A stretch of DNA of 64,000 nucleotides from the NCBI RefSeq assembly GCF_007991175.1, contig NZ_BJXV01000002.1, positions 248,001 to 312,000 on the forward strand. Reading direction: 5' to 3'. Below the pieces are notes generated by a model that was not told the DNA's origin, did no database searches, and saw only the letters and a program-made list of their open reading frames with translations. Shown one piece after another: positions 28,933-38,346 of this stretch; position 1 is the stretch's first letter; the number at the start of each line of letters is the position of its first letter. The translations under genes were made by a program, and so were the position numbers. The DNA is from Halovibrio variabilis (lineage in GTDB: Bacteria; Pseudomonadota; Gammaproteobacteria; Pseudomonadales; Halomonadaceae).

Positions 28933-31900
28933 GTCTGCTCAAGACCCGTCACGCCGTCGTTTTCTGAAAGGGGCTGCCGTCGCGGGCGGTGCCGCTACTT
29001 TTGCCGTGGGCTATGCCGAGCCACTGGCTAAAATGGCCAAGGGCATTACTGGTAGCGCGGGTGAAAAACCCCGACACAATATTCATGGCAACTCGCTGAC
29101 CCCAGAATACCGAGTCGATTTAGACACTGGCGAACTTACGCTAACACCCGACCAGCGGGTCGCCTTCACCATTTGCTACGGCTGCACCACCCGGTGCGGC
29201 GTGCGAGTAAGGGTCGATGACACCCGTGGTGAAGTACTCCGGGTGTCGGGCAACCCCTACCACCCGCTGTCCGCCGATGACCATTTACCCATGCGCACCC
29301 CAGTGGCCGATGCTCTACGCAGCGTGAGCGCCTACGGGGAACAGGGTCAGCTAAACCGCTCTACCGCCTGTGCCCGTGGCAACGCCATGATGAGTCAAAT
29401 CACTAATCCATTCCGAGTCGACCACTGCCTTAAACGAGTTGGCGAACGGGGTAGTCGCGAGTGGCAGAAAATTTCCTTCGAGCAGTTAATTGAAGAGATC
29501 TGTGACGGCGGCGACTTGTTTAACGAAGGTCACGTTGATGGACTGCGCGATATTCGCGACCATGACACCCTAATCGACCCTGATAACCCCGAATACGGCC
29601 CCAAGGCCAACCAGTTGATGGTAATGGAAGCCACCGACTACGGGCGCTCTGACCTACTCAAGCGCTTTACTCTCAACGCTTTTGCGACCCGCAACTACGG
29701 ACACCACGGTGCGTACTGCGGTTTGGCTTTCCGCATGGGGTCTGGTGCGGTGATGAACAATATTGTCACCAACGCCCATGTTAAGCCGGATATCCAAAAT
29801 GCACGGTTTATCATGTATATCGGCTGCGCGCCCAGCCAGGCGGGCAATCCGTTTAAACGCCAAGGCCGCCTGATCGCCCAAGCCCGTGCAGCCGGAACGC
29901 TGGAGTATGTAGTGGTCGACCCAGCGCTCAATGCTGCCACCTCCCACGCAGCTGACAACAACCGCTGGGTGCCTATTCGCCCCGGTACCGACAGCGCTTT
30001 CGCCATGGCAATCATTCAGTGGCTACTCGACAATCAGGGCTATGCTAGCGACTTCCTAGCCCTGCCCGGCAAAGCCGCCGCCGATGCAGCGGGCGAAACC
30101 ACCCACTCCAACGCCACTCACTTAGTCATTGATACCTTCGAGCACCCGCGTCGTGGCTATTTTCTGCGCGCCAGCGACCTAGGTCTTGCCGAAGCAGGTA
30201 GCGATGCAGACTCACCGGTAGTGGTAGCCAATGGCGAGCTCGCGCTCAGCGAAGAGGTAATGACCGCCGAGCTGTTTGCTGAACGCGCGATAGAACTTGC
30301 CAATGGCGCCACCGTCACCGTTAAAAGCAGCCTGACGCTGCTGCGCGAATCCGCCCATGAGTACGACCTAGACACCTACGCCGAGCATTGCGGCATTCCC
30401 AAGGCGACGATCATTACGTTAGCGCGCCGCTATGCGAGTCACGGCCGAAAGGCCGCAGTTAACTGCCACGGCGGCATGATGTCAGGTAACGGTTTCTACG
30501 CCGCGTTCAGCGTACAAATGCTGAATCTGCTGGCAGGCAACTACAACATGAAGGGCGGCAGCGCCGTCGGAGGTGGCACCTACAGCGGTACCGGCGAAGG
30601 CCCACGCTACGATTTAGCCAACTTCCCTGGAAAACGCGGCCCCCAGGGCGTGTTTCTATCCCGTTCGCGCTTCCCCTACGAAAAATCTTCCGAGTACCAG
30701 CGCAAAGTCGCCGCAGGCGAAAACCCTTACCCGGCTAGAGCGCCGTGGCGCTCGTTGGCACCGCCGACGCTCACAGAGCACCTACCCTCGGCACTCAATG
30801 GCTACCCTTACCCCATCAAAGCGGTGATTGGCTGTATGGCCAACCCGATTTATGGTCAGGCAGGCCTGAAGGGTGTCATTGTCGACAAGCTGAAAGACCC
30901 CAAACGGTTAGGTCTCTTTGTGGCGATAGACGGTTTTATCAACGAAACCAATCGCTACGCCGACTACATCGTGCCTGATTCCGTGATGTACGAAGTGTGG
31001 GGCTTTACCGGCGCCTGGAAAGGCACCCTGGGCAAGCTGACCACCGCCTGTTGGCCGGTGGTGGAGCCGCGCCAGCAAAAAACCGCCGAAGGCGAACCGG
31101 TCTCTATGGACAGCTTCTTTATCGCCGTGGCCAAACGCCTGGGCCTGCCCGGATTTGGCGACAATGCGATTCCTGATACCGATGGCAACCTGCACCCGCT
31201 CAATCGCGCCGAGGATTACTACCTGCGGGCCGCGGCCAATATCGCTTTTCAAGAAGAGCCCCTGCCCGAAGCGGACGACAATGATATCGCCCATGGGGGC
31301 ATTGCCCCACTACTGCCTAAAATAGCCCGCACGCTGAAAGCCGATGAGCGCACCCGGGTTGCCTACCTCTACGCGCGAGGCGGACGTTTTGAAGATGCCA
31401 GCGAGCACTTTATAGGCGAGAAATTGAAATATCAGTGGACGAAAACGCTGTGTGTTTACAATGAGTCGGTCGGCACTAGTATTGACACCACTAACGGCTT
31501 GCCCAATAGCGGGGTGCCCTGCCATAAGCTGCCCCAGTTGGCGAACAAGCAGCCCATGCGCGAGGTGTTTTCAGAACAGGAGTGGCCGCTACTGGCGTTC
31601 TCGTTCAAATCCAATTTGATGAACTCTTACGCCATAGGCAGTGAGCGGCTGCGCATGATCAAGCCTTATAACCCGGTGCAGATGCACCGCCAAGATGCCG
31701 AGCGCTTTGGTATCCAGCACGGCGATACCATTCGCATTGAAAGCCCTGGCGGTAGCGTAGTGGGACTGGCGCTCGTCAGCGAAAGCGTGATGCTTGGTAC
31801 ATTGGGTATTGAGCATGGTTACGGACATCGCGATTTAGGCGCCACGCCACACGTTATCGACGGTGAATCACAGCCGGATATGCCCTGGATGCGCGCAGGC

Positions 31901-32023
31901 ATCAATATCAACGATCTGGGCTTTAAAGACCCCACGCGGGATGTGGATGGCACTTGGCTTGAGCCCATTAGCGGGGCCAGCGTGCGCCAAGGCTTACCAG
32001 TCAAAGTGAGCCGTGAGGGCTAG
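28925..32023 (+). CDS. ttrA: Tetrathionate reductase molybdopterin catalytic subunit
   Basis: Periplasmic molybdopterin-guanine-dinucleotide enzyme of 1,032 residues reducing tetrathionate to thiosulfate. A twin-arginine signal (SRRRFLKGAAVAGG) starts the protein; the [4Fe-4S] cysteines are C84, C87, C91 and C149 and the molybdenum ligand is C265 in HGAYCGLAFR. Similarity to Salmonella TtrA runs from end to end (EGGDLF/DGGDLF, HGGMM, IEHGYGH, AGIN-NDLGF). The start at 28925 is chosen for AGGAG at 28911-28915 and the Tat motif; an in-frame start at 28808 lies within ttrC. Convergent with the next gene, 8 nt apart. Confidence 0.96.
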   Translation: MSKSAQDPSRRRFLKGAAVAGGAATFAVGYAEPLAKMAKGITGSAGEKPRHNIHGNSLTPEYRVDLDTGELTLTPDQRVAFTICYGCTTRCGVRVRVDDTRGEVLRVSGNPYHPLSADDHLPMRTPVADALRSVSAYGEQGQLNRSTACARGNAMMSQITNPFRVDHCLKRVGERGSREWQKISFEQLIEEICDGGDLFNEGHVDGLRDIRDHDTLIDPDNPEYGPKANQLMVMEATDYGRSDLLKRFTLNAFATRNYGHHGAYCGLAFRMGSGAVMNNIVTNAHVKPDIQNARFIMYIGCAPSQAGNPFKRQGRLIAQARAAGTLEYVVVDPALNAATSHAADNNRWVPIRPGTDSAFAMAIIQWLLDNQGYASDFLALPGKAAADAAGETTHSNATHLVIDTFEHPRRGYFLRASDLGLAEAGSDADSPVVVANGELALSEEVMTAELFAERAIELANGATVTVKSSLTLLRESAHEYDLDTYAEHCGIPKATIITLARRYASHGRKAAVNCHGGMMSGNGFYAAFSVQMLNLLAGNYNMKGGSAVGGGTYSGTGEGPRYDLANFPGKRGPQGVFLSRSRFPYEKSSEYQRKVAAGENPYPARAPWRSLAPPTLTEHLPSALNGYPYPIKAVIGCMANPIYGQAGLKGVIVDKLKDPKRLGLFVAIDGFINETNRYADYIVPDSVMYEVWGFTGAWKGTLGKLTTACWPVVEPRQQKTAEGEPVSMDSFFIAVAKRLGLPGFGDNAIPDTDGNLHPLNRAEDYYLRAAANIAFQEEPLPEADDNDIAHGGIAPLLPKIARTLKADERTRVAYLYARGGRFEDASEHFIGEKLKYQWTKTLCVYNESVGTSIDTTNGLPNSGVPCHKLPQLANKQPMREVFSEQEWPLLAFSFKSNLMNSYAIGSERLRMIKPYNPVQMHRQDAERFGIQHGDTIRIESPGGSVVGLALVSESVMLGTLGIEHGYGHRDLGATPHVIDGESQPDMPWMRAGININDLGFKDPTRDVDGTWLEPISGASVRQGLPVKVSREG

Positions 32024-32031
32024 TAGTGTTC

Positions 32032-33498
32032 TCAATCGCCGGGGCCGCATTCCATACAGCGTTCTAAAATATCAGGCCCCTGCTGTAGATTTGCCTGCAA
32101 TTCACGAAGTCCGGTGCGCAAACCTTCTTCAAGCACCGGATGATAAAAGGGCATGGCGAGCATCTGACTTACCGTTAACTTTTGTTCTAATGACCAGGCT
32201 AGCAAGTGGGCTATATGCTCAACACCTGGTCCAAACAGCTCAGCACCTAAAAACTGCCCGCTGCCATGCGCCGCATAAAGTGCGAAGTAGCCTTGGTTTT
32301 CACCCATTACTCGCGCACGCCCCTGATCGGCAAGAGAGACCCCGCCTTTAGCGATACAATCACAGCCACCATATTGCTTCTCTAAGCTAGCGCGACTTTC
32401 ACCCACCATTGCCATCTGGGGTTCGGTAAACACAATAGCCAGAGGAACGTTACGCTGGCCTACTTGCACATCGTCTAGGTTCGCCGCGTTGCGTCCTGCG
32501 ATTTTTCCTTCTGCGATTGCCTCATGCAGTAGCGGTACCGCCAGATTGGCATCTCCTACGATGAAAATATGGCTTGGCGTGCCTTGCACATTCAGGCACT
32601 GCAACGAAAAGCGGTTAAATTGAGGTACCCCACGATTGTCCAGCGTAAGTTCTGCTTTCTCGATATCCAGCTGGTCCACGTTGGGCTGACGCCCTGTCGC
32701 CGCAAGCACATAGTCGAACGTTTCAGTAATAGTTTGCTCGCTGCCACGCTTATTGAAGGTGACATCAACGCCGTTTTCTTGACACTCGAGCTTATCGATA
32801 TTGGCATCAGGGTCTAAATATAGCTCTCGGTTGAACGTCTCATCTGCCAGTTGGCGCAGCGTCTCGGATTGAAAAGGCCCTACCCCACCGCCCACACCAA
32901 AGGTGCGAGTACGTACCCCTAGCCGACTAAGTGCTTGACCCAACTCCATACCAATCACGCCAGGCCCCACGATAGCCACTGATTCAGGCAACGTTTCCCA
33001 GTTGAAGACATCATCATTAACGATTAGCCGGTCGCCTGCACCTTCCAGCAGCTTCGGCCATGTGGGCCGCGATCCGGTGGCAATTATAATAGCCTCGGCC
33101 GTAAGCCGGGTATGGTCATCGATGATCAACGTATGGGGGTCAGTAAAACGGGCGTGGCCAAGCAGATGATGCGATTCGGGAATCGTTTCCATCGATTTCA
33201 ATACATGACCGACGAAGCGGTCACGCTCATGCCTGACCCTTTCCATCACCGCTTTACCATCTATCGTTACACCGCTCACCTTGACGCCAAACATGGCAGC
33301 GGTGTTGGTACTGTGCGCGACATTGGCAGCAGCGATGAGCAGTTTTGAAGGCATGCAACCCACACGCGCGCAGGTCGTGCCATACGCACCTGCTTCAATC
33401 AGCATTACGTCGTCGGTATGTTTGTTCGCGGCGTGCCAGGCGCTAAGGCCCGCGCTACCCGCCCCAATAATGGCTACCTTAGCGTGTCGATGTTGCAT
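32032..33498 (-). CDS. Pyridine nucleotide-disulfide oxidoreductase (dihydrolipoyl dehydrogenase-like)
   Basis: FAD enzyme of 488 residues, class I disulfide reductase. N-terminal FAD motif VAIIGAGSAGLSAW, redox pair CARVGC (C-x4-C), NAD(P) motif VAIVGPGVIGMELGQAL and C-terminal active-site His in HPVLEEGLRTGL. Beyond the usual end it carries an extra CxxC (ERCMECGPGD). AAGGAGA precedes the start and it follows sulP by only 14 nt, so it belongs to the peroxiredoxin-sulP operon. Given that setting, glutathione persulfide, a protein disulfide or lipoyl-like carrier may be its substrate; the lipoamide label is by family only. Confidence 0.82.
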   Translation of the reverse strand: MQHRHAKVAIIGAGSAGLSAWHAANKHTDDVMLIEAGAYGTTCARVGCMPSKLLIAAANVAHSTNTAAMFGVKVSGVTIDGKAVMERVRHERDRFVGHVLKSMETIPESHHLLGHARFTDPHTLIIDDHTRLTAEAIIIATGSRPTWPKLLEGAGDRLIVNDDVFNWETLPESVAIVGPGVIGMELGQALSRLGVRTRTFGVGGGVGPFQSETLRQLADETFNRELYLDPDANIDKLECQENGVDVTFNKRGSEQTITETFDYVLAATGRQPNVDQLDIEKAELTLDNRGVPQFNRFSLQCLNVQGTPSHIFIVGDANLAVPLLHEAIAEGKIAGRNAANLDDVQVGQRNVPLAIVFTEPQMAMVGESRASLEKQYGGCDCIAKGGVSLADQGRARVMGENQGYFALYAAHGSGQFLGAELFGPGVEHIAHLLAWSLEQKLTVSQMLAMPFYHPVLEEGLRTGLRELQANLQQGPDILERCMECGPGD

Positions 33499-33512
33499 GG
33501 CGTTGTCTCCTT

Positions 33513-35255
33513 TTATTGGGTTGGCAAAGGGGGCGTATTGGCTTTGATGGCTTCGGCTAGGGCCTGCCAGGCATCAAAGGTGGTAAAAAACATCTGCCCG
33601 GTTAGCGCGTCGCAAAAGTCTGTTTGCTTTAAGCGGTCCATCACTGGGCCTTTCACTTCTGCCATGTGTAGCTTGACGCCTGCATCGCATAACCGCGCGT
33701 TGATCGCTTCTAAGCTTTCAAGTGCAGAAGCATCAATGACATTAACCGCTTGGCAGGTCAGCACAATATGCCTTAGCGAGGGCGAACGGGCGGCCAACGC
33801 CATAACGGTGTCTTCCAAGTAGCGAGCATTAGCGAAGTAGAGGCTTTCATCGATGCGCAGCATCGCTACGCGCTCATCGGTTTCGACCTGGTGACGCTTG
33901 ACATTGCGAAAATGCTCGGTGCCCGGTACGCGACCGACCACTGCGCTATGAGGCTGGCTGGTGCGGTAAAGATGTAGCCCCAACGACAGCACTACGCCGC
34001 AAATAATACCGACTTCAACGCTGTGCAGCAGGGTCAGTAACAAGGTAACCACCATGGCCGCACCGTCGCTGCGGGAGTACTGCCAAGTACGCTTCACCGC
34101 AGGTAGGTCAATCAGCGTTCCGACCGCCACAATGATGGTGGCCGCGAGTGTCGCCGTGGGTAAAAACGCCAGCATGTCAGTGAGCAACAGGGTAGAAAGC
34201 ATTATACCCAGTGCCGTAAACGCCCCGGCCAGCGGCGTTGCGGCGCCTGCTTCAAAGTTGACAACCGAACGGGAAAAGCCCCCGGATACCGGTGAGCCGC
34301 TGCTAACACCGGCACCCAGATTGGCCATGCCCAGCGCAATCAGTTCTTGATTAGGGTCGATGCGCTGGCGGCGCTTTGCTGCCAGCGTTTGCGCAACTGA
34401 CACCGATTCAACGAAACCTACCAGGCTAATCAGCAACGCTGCGGGCAATAGCCCAAACCACAGCGTTTGATCCAGGCTGGGCAGCCCGATGGCTGGTAAA
34501 CCACTGGGCACAGTGCCCACCAACGCCACTTCGTGTTGGGCTAGGTTTAACCCCCAGGCCAGCAGTGTGGTGACCACCACCGCTGAGATCGGCGCAGCTT
34601 TCACCATGAGCCCGGCAGTGCTGGCAGAGACACCGATAGCTGTGAGCCATGTATTTAACCGCTTGCGGCATACCAGCAGAAAGCCCAATACGCCCAGACC
34701 AATCAGCAGCGTCGTTATATTTACCTGCTGCCACTGACTTAGCAGCCCACCCAACAGGTCAATGACGTTATGGCCAGACGCCTCTACGCCAAGAATATGT
34801 TTGAGTTGGCTCATCGCAATCAGAATGCCTGAAGCCGTTATAAATCCCGAAATCACCGGATGGCTCAAGAAATTGACCAAAAACCCCAGCCGCAGCACGC
34901 CCATGGCGATCAATATCAGCCCAGAAAGCGCTGCCAACACCAGTGCTGCACTGACGTATTCTGGGCTGCCGGGAGTGGCGAGATCACTCAGTGCAGAAGC
35001 CGTCATCAGCGCTGCCACCGCCACTGGCCCCACGGCTAAGCTAGCGCTGGTGCCAAAGATGGCGTATAGCACCAGCGGCAGCATGCTGGCGTAGAGTCCC
35101 ATCTCGGCTGGAAGCCCCGCTAACAAGGCGTAGGCCAGCGCCTGAGGCACCAGCATTAGCGTGACAATGACCGCGGCCAGTGCATCCCGAGAGAACAGCT
35201 TGCGGTTATAGCGGCGTAGCCAGCCGACCAGTGGCACCCAACGCTCAATACTCAT
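33513..35255 (-). CDS. SulP family anion permease with STAS domain
   Basis: Inner-membrane transporter of 580 residues for sulfate or a related anion (thiosulfate, bicarbonate possible). About 12-14 helices with the SulP signature (LMLVPQALAYALLAGLPAEMGLYASMLP) and a C-terminal STAS domain (residues about 440-560, NVIDASALESL). In operon with a persulfide-dioxygenase-like protein and DUF442 protein, as in BigR-type sulfide-detoxification operons, where it may export sulfite or sulfate. Confidence 0.9.
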   Translation of the reverse strand: MSIERWVPLVGWLRRYNRKLFSRDALAAVIVTLMLVPQALAYALLAGLPAEMGLYASMLPLVLYAIFGTSASLAVGPVAVAALMTASALSDLATPGSPEYVSAALVLAALSGLILIAMGVLRLGFLVNFLSHPVISGFITASGILIAMSQLKHILGVEASGHNVIDLLGGLLSQWQQVNITTLLIGLGVLGFLLVCRKRLNTWLTAIGVSASTAGLMVKAAPISAVVVTTLLAWGLNLAQHEVALVGTVPSGLPAIGLPSLDQTLWFGLLPAALLISLVGFVESVSVAQTLAAKRRQRIDPNQELIALGMANLGAGVSSGSPVSGGFSRSVVNFEAGAATPLAGAFTALGIMLSTLLLTDMLAFLPTATLAATIIVAVGTLIDLPAVKRTWQYSRSDGAAMVVTLLLTLLHSVEVGIICGVVLSLGLHLYRTSQPHSAVVGRVPGTEHFRNVKRHQVETDERVAMLRIDESLYFANARYLEDTVMALAARSPSLRHIVLTCQAVNVIDASALESLEAINARLCDAGVKLHMAEVKGPVMDRLKQTDFCDALTGQMFFTTFDAWQALAEAIKANTPPLPTQ

Positions 35256-35308
35256 GGGCAGTATCCGTTTGCTGAGTCAGCGTGATCGCGACAAGCGTCA
35301 TCGCAGTG

Positions 35309-35737
35309 TTAGGTTTGTTGTTCTTCAAGCCCTTGCCGATGCTCTTCCAAATCGAAGCCTGCTGCTTTCGCAGCGCTAAACAGCTCAGCAAGGTCGCACT
35401 GCTCGGTGTGACGCTTCGCGTAGGCCCATAGATGGGTAGCCCGCTTTCCCGTGCGGCAGAATGCCAGGATAGGCCGGGGTAGCTGCTGCATAGCCTCAGC
35501 AAAGGCGGCAACATCCGCTTGGCTGTAGTCACCCGGTGTGACCGGAATGTGCACCCACTGAAGGCAAATATCAGCGGCTTTTTGACGGTAGGCTTTTTCA
35601 TCCGGAAACTCAGCGCTTTCGCCGGGCTTGCAGTTACAAATGACCGTTTTGAAGCCTTTTGCTTTGACGTGCTCAAGTTCTTCTACCGTAAGCGCTGAGG
35701 TAATCTCGATATCCGTTTCTAACGGCTGCGTTTGCAT
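35309..35737 (-). CDS. DUF442/TIGR01244 sulfurtransferase-like protein
   Basis: Rhodanese/phosphatase-like fold of 142 residues, the small domain found fused or adjacent to persulfide dioxygenases. The reactive-site loop is FCRTGKRATHLW; an extra CNC lies near residue 35. Expected to move sulfane sulfur (thiosulfate/glutathione persulfide). Lies 29 nt after the metallo-beta-lactamase gene. Confidence 0.85.
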   Translation of the reverse strand: MQTQPLETDIEITSALTVEELEHVKAKGFKTVICNCKPGESAEFPDEKAYRQKAADICLQWVHIPVTPGDYSQADVAAFAEAMQQLPRPILAFCRTGKRATHLWAYAKRHTEQCDLAELFSAAKAAGFDLEEHRQGLEEQQT

Positions 35738-35766
35738 GGTGATGCTCCTGTTAAGTAGTCAAGGGC

Positions 35767-36675
35767 TTAATCCCAGGCGGCGCCTTCTAAGGCATCCAGC
35801 GGGATTTTGAGGTAGCGCTTCCCGTTTGCCTCCGGCTCTGGCAGTCGCCCGCCCCGCGCATTGACCTGCAAGGCGTGCAAAATCAGCTTGGGCATGGGCA
35901 GTTCGCTATCGCGCTGATGGCGTAGCGCGATGTAATCCGTTTCGCTCATATCAGCTATGTGCGGGTTACGTTCACGCTGCTCAGCGACCGTGCTCTCCCA
36001 CTGCGGCTCGCGGTCATCGGGCATATAATCGTGGCCGGTGAATAGCCGAGTGTCAGCGGGCAGCGCTAGAATCTGCTGAATGGAGTGCCACAGCACCTTG
36101 GCATCGCCACCGGGGAAATCGGCGCGGGCGGTGCCAAAGTCTGGCTGGAACAGGGTGTCGTGCACGAAGGCCGTATCGCCAATCACGTAGGTAATTGAGG
36201 CCAGCGTATGGCCGGGCGAGTAAAGTACACGAGCATCCAGCTCACCGATGTTAAAGGTGTCACCTTCACTAAACAGCGTGTCCCACTGGCGACCATCGGT
36301 CGTCATTTCCGGCCAGTGATAGATCTCCTTCCATAGCGCCTGTACTTTGGTGACTTGTTGGCCAATGGCCGTGGGTGCACCGGTTTGTTGCTTTAAATAG
36401 TGGGCCGCGGAGAAGTGGTCGGCGTGGGGGTGGGTATCAAGAATCCACGCCACCGATAACCCTTCTTTGTTGATATAGGCCAGCAGCTCATCGGCGTGGT
36501 GAGTCGCCGTCGCGCCGGACTTTTCGTCAAAATCCAACACGGGGTCGATAATTGCACACTGCTTGGTGGCAGGGTCGCTTACCACGTACTGGATGCTAAA
36601 GGTACGCGGATCGAAAAAACCGGCCACATCCGGCGAGCCTGCGCCGGTATGCTTTGAAAGCGCAAAAGTGTTCAT
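35767..36675 (-). CDS. Metallo-beta-lactamase-fold persulfide dioxygenase-like protein (Blh/ETHE1 group)
   Basis: Cytosolic metalloprotein of 302 residues. Metal motif THPHADH (H82, H84, D86, H87), then SPGHT and TGHDYMPDDREPQWESTV, the persulfide-dioxygenase/Blh pattern. It probably oxidises glutathione persulfide to sulfite. The start at 36675 is preferred for AGGAGAAAG upstream; an in-frame codon at 36723 adds 16 residues with no family match. Second gene after the peroxiredoxin. Confidence 0.9.
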   Translation of the reverse strand: MNTFALSKHTGAGSPDVAGFFDPRTFSIQYVVSDPATKQCAIIDPVLDFDEKSGATATHHADELLAYINKEGLSVAWILDTHPHADHFSAAHYLKQQTGAPTAIGQQVTKVQALWKEIYHWPEMTTDGRQWDTLFSEGDTFNIGELDARVLYSPGHTLASITYVIGDTAFVHDTLFQPDFGTARADFPGGDAKVLWHSIQQILALPADTRLFTGHDYMPDDREPQWESTVAEQRERNPHIADMSETDYIALRHQRDSELPMPKLILHALQVNARGGRLPEPEANGKRYLKIPLDALEGAAWD

Positions 36676-36726
36676 GACTTCTTTCTCCTGAGACTTAAGT
36701 AATGTCAGCCTGAAAAGCAGCAAATA

Positions 36727-37374
36727 TCAGAGTGTCTTTTTACAGAAGTACCAGTCTGTGTAGTCATAGCCTTCCGCTTGACGGGCTTCTGCATCCTGCG
36801 AAGTGTGGGGTGGCGGCACGATGACCGGCTGTCCAGGCAACCAGGCTTCAGGTGTTGCAACGCCATGTTCATCGCTGGTTTGTAACGACTTAACCAAGCG
36901 AAGCACCTCTTCCACTGAGCGGCCGTTGGTCATGGGGTAGTACAACATGGCCCGAAGCACACCTTCTGGGTCAATCACAAAAGTCGCGCGAACCGCTGCC
37001 GTATCGCTGGCTCCCGGCTGAATCATGCCGTAGGCGTTCGCCACCTTCATGTTGAGGTCAGCAATAATTGGGAAGGTAATTTCGACGCCGAAGTTATCTT
37101 TTATGCTCCGCGTCCAAGCAATGTGCGAGTGAATGCTATCGATGGAAAGGCCCAGCAGCTCCGTGTTGGCCTCTTTGAACTGATCTGCGTAATTCGCAAA
37201 GGCCGAAAACTCCGTGGTACACACCGGAGTAAAGTCTGAGGGGTGAGCGAATAACACTAGCCACTTTCCCTGATAGTCGCTGAGCGATTTTTCGCCGTGG
37301 GTCGTTTTGGCAGTGAAATCCGGCGCTGCCTTATTCAATTGAGGCATGACAGGTTGATGCATTTGATTTTCCAT
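36727..37374 (-). CDS. Peroxiredoxin, Prx6 (1-Cys) group
   Basis: Thiol peroxidase of 215 residues. Peroxidatic cysteine C52 in PSDFTPVCTTE, and a C-terminal cysteine in DWYFCKKTL that may resolve the sulfenic acid. First gene of the operon peroxiredoxin, persulfide-dioxygenase-like, DUF442, SulP, disulfide reductase. AGGAGAAA precedes the start, and a TATAAT -10 with an adjoining palindrome lies 54 nt upstream. Confidence 0.93.
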   Translation of the reverse strand: MENQMHQPVMPQLNKAAPDFTAKTTHGEKSLSDYQGKWLVLFAHPSDFTPVCTTEFSAFANYADQFKEANTELLGLSIDSIHSHIAWTRSIKDNFGVEITFPIIADLNMKVANAYGMIQPGASDTAAVRATFVIDPEGVLRAMLYYPMTNGRSVEEVLRLVKSLQTSDEHGVATPEAWLPGQPVIVPPPHTSQDAEARQAEGYDYTDWYFCKKTL

Positions 37375-37427
37375 GACGTTTCTCCTGATGTATTAACGTA
37401 AACTGAAATGCTTGGGATTTGATTATG

Positions 37428-37454
37428 ATTATAAAGTTATTCCTTTTTAGAATA
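37428..37454 (-). promoter_or_regulatory. Promoter and palindromic operator of the peroxiredoxin operon
   Basis: On the minus strand a perfect TATAAT (37428-37433) lies 54 nt before the ATG. The palindrome TATTC-N7-GAATA (37438-37454) begins 4 nt upstream of it and covers the spacer/-35 zone, the position expected of a repressor site. The same core occurs before cysI. Confidence 0.6.
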
Positions 37455-37521
37455 TCTTTCCAATTGAAACGCTAAATGATAACGATAGGGATAGGACGAC
37501 TAGCTATTCGACAAACTGAAA

Positions 37522-37548
37522 CGTCCGCCCCACTTGGTGAGCCGGACG
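37522..37548 (-). terminator. Possible terminator after the DUF2892 gene
   Basis: Hairpin with arms CGTCCG (37522-37527) and CGGACG (37543-37548) and a second inner stem, followed on the minus strand by TTTC. Weak T-run, so tentative. Confidence 0.4.
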
Positions 37549-37582
37549 CGGTTTCTTACCCTTGCCAAAACTTAGCAAGTGG

Positions 37583-37771
37583 TCACTTAAGCTTGCAGGT
37601 ATTGATGCCTACCAGCTTGTAGGCCGGGCAAAAATTGAACAGGCCGGTAGCCAGCGGCACTACCCCTATCCAACCCCAAACGCCGATGGTGCCTACTAGC
37701 GTCAGCACAATCAGCGCGATGCCGACTAAAATGCGTAAAATCTTATCGATACCGCCGACGTTGCTTTTCAT
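37583..37771 (-). CDS. DUF2892 (YgaP membrane-like) protein
   Basis: 62-residue membrane protein: KSNVGGIDKILRILVG, two hydrophobic helices, then FCPAYKLVGINTC, the classic DUF2892 pattern found with rhodaneses (as in YgaP, where the two are fused). The start at 37771 is fixed by AAGGAG with 6-nt spacing. Here the rhodanese is encoded two genes upstream in the same operon. Confidence 0.9.
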   Translation of the reverse strand: MKSNVGGIDKILRILVGIALIVLTLVGTIGVWGWIGVVPLATGLFNFCPAYKLVGINTCKLK

Positions 37772-37800
37772 AATGGACTCCTTCATTTCAAGGTGGATAC

Positions 37801-38274
37801 TCAAAAGCTGTAAACGGGAATGGCAGGATCGCGCATCATTTCCGCTATGGTGCCGGGTGCTGCAATGCCCACATTCTCCACAAGATCCTCTTCAGCATGC
37901 GCGCTGTTAGGCAGGTAGATGGCACACACATCCACGCTGGCACCGTTTTCCATCAGCATGTTGAGAATGCCTTCCGGCTTAACCTGGCCAGCTGGGTTGC
38001 TTGGGGGTGTAGCGATAGCCTCAGTGCTTGCGTACCCTTGGGTAGCCAGATCACCGGCGGTGTCACAGAGCAAAACGTGCAGGTCGGTGCCCTGCTGCTG
38101 CATGGCATTGGCGAGGATCATGGCCATGCCTTGGGTCTGGAGCGATTCACTGGTGAGGATGACCAAGGCCTGGTCTTCACGTTCATCGCTGCCATGGTTA
38201 TTAGCAATGGCGAGACCTGAGAAACCAATGGCTGCCATGACGGCTGTCAGGGTCAGGGTTGTTTTAAGTGTCAT
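37801..38274 (-). CDS. Periplasmic DsrE-fold protein
   Basis: 157-residue protein with a signal peptide (MTLKTTLTLTAVMAAIGFSGLAIA before the processing region) and a DsrE/DrsE-like core (ALVILTSESLQTQGMAMILA; VLLCDTAGD). Cysteines in VLLCD and VDVCAIYL could carry sulfur. Located between the rhodanese and DUF2892 genes, so likely part of periplasmic sulfane-sulfur handling; exact role unknown. Confidence 0.8.
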   Translation of the reverse strand: MTLKTTLTLTAVMAAIGFSGLAIANNHGSDEREDQALVILTSESLQTQGMAMILANAMQQQGTDLHVLLCDTAGDLATQGYASTEAIATPPSNPAGQVKPEGILNMLMENGASVDVCAIYLPNSAHAEEDLVENVGIAAPGTIAEMMRDPAIPVYSF

Positions 38275-38346
38275 ACGTTTACCTCATTGGGTTGGGTCAG
38301 TGTCTTTGGCCCAGCGACACAATCTAGCGGACCAAGTATCAGAGCA

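Noticed and set aside
32032..33498. Mercuric reductase
   Set aside because: No N-terminal heavy-metal domain and no adjacent C-terminal CysCys; the tail is CxxC and no other mer genes are nearby.
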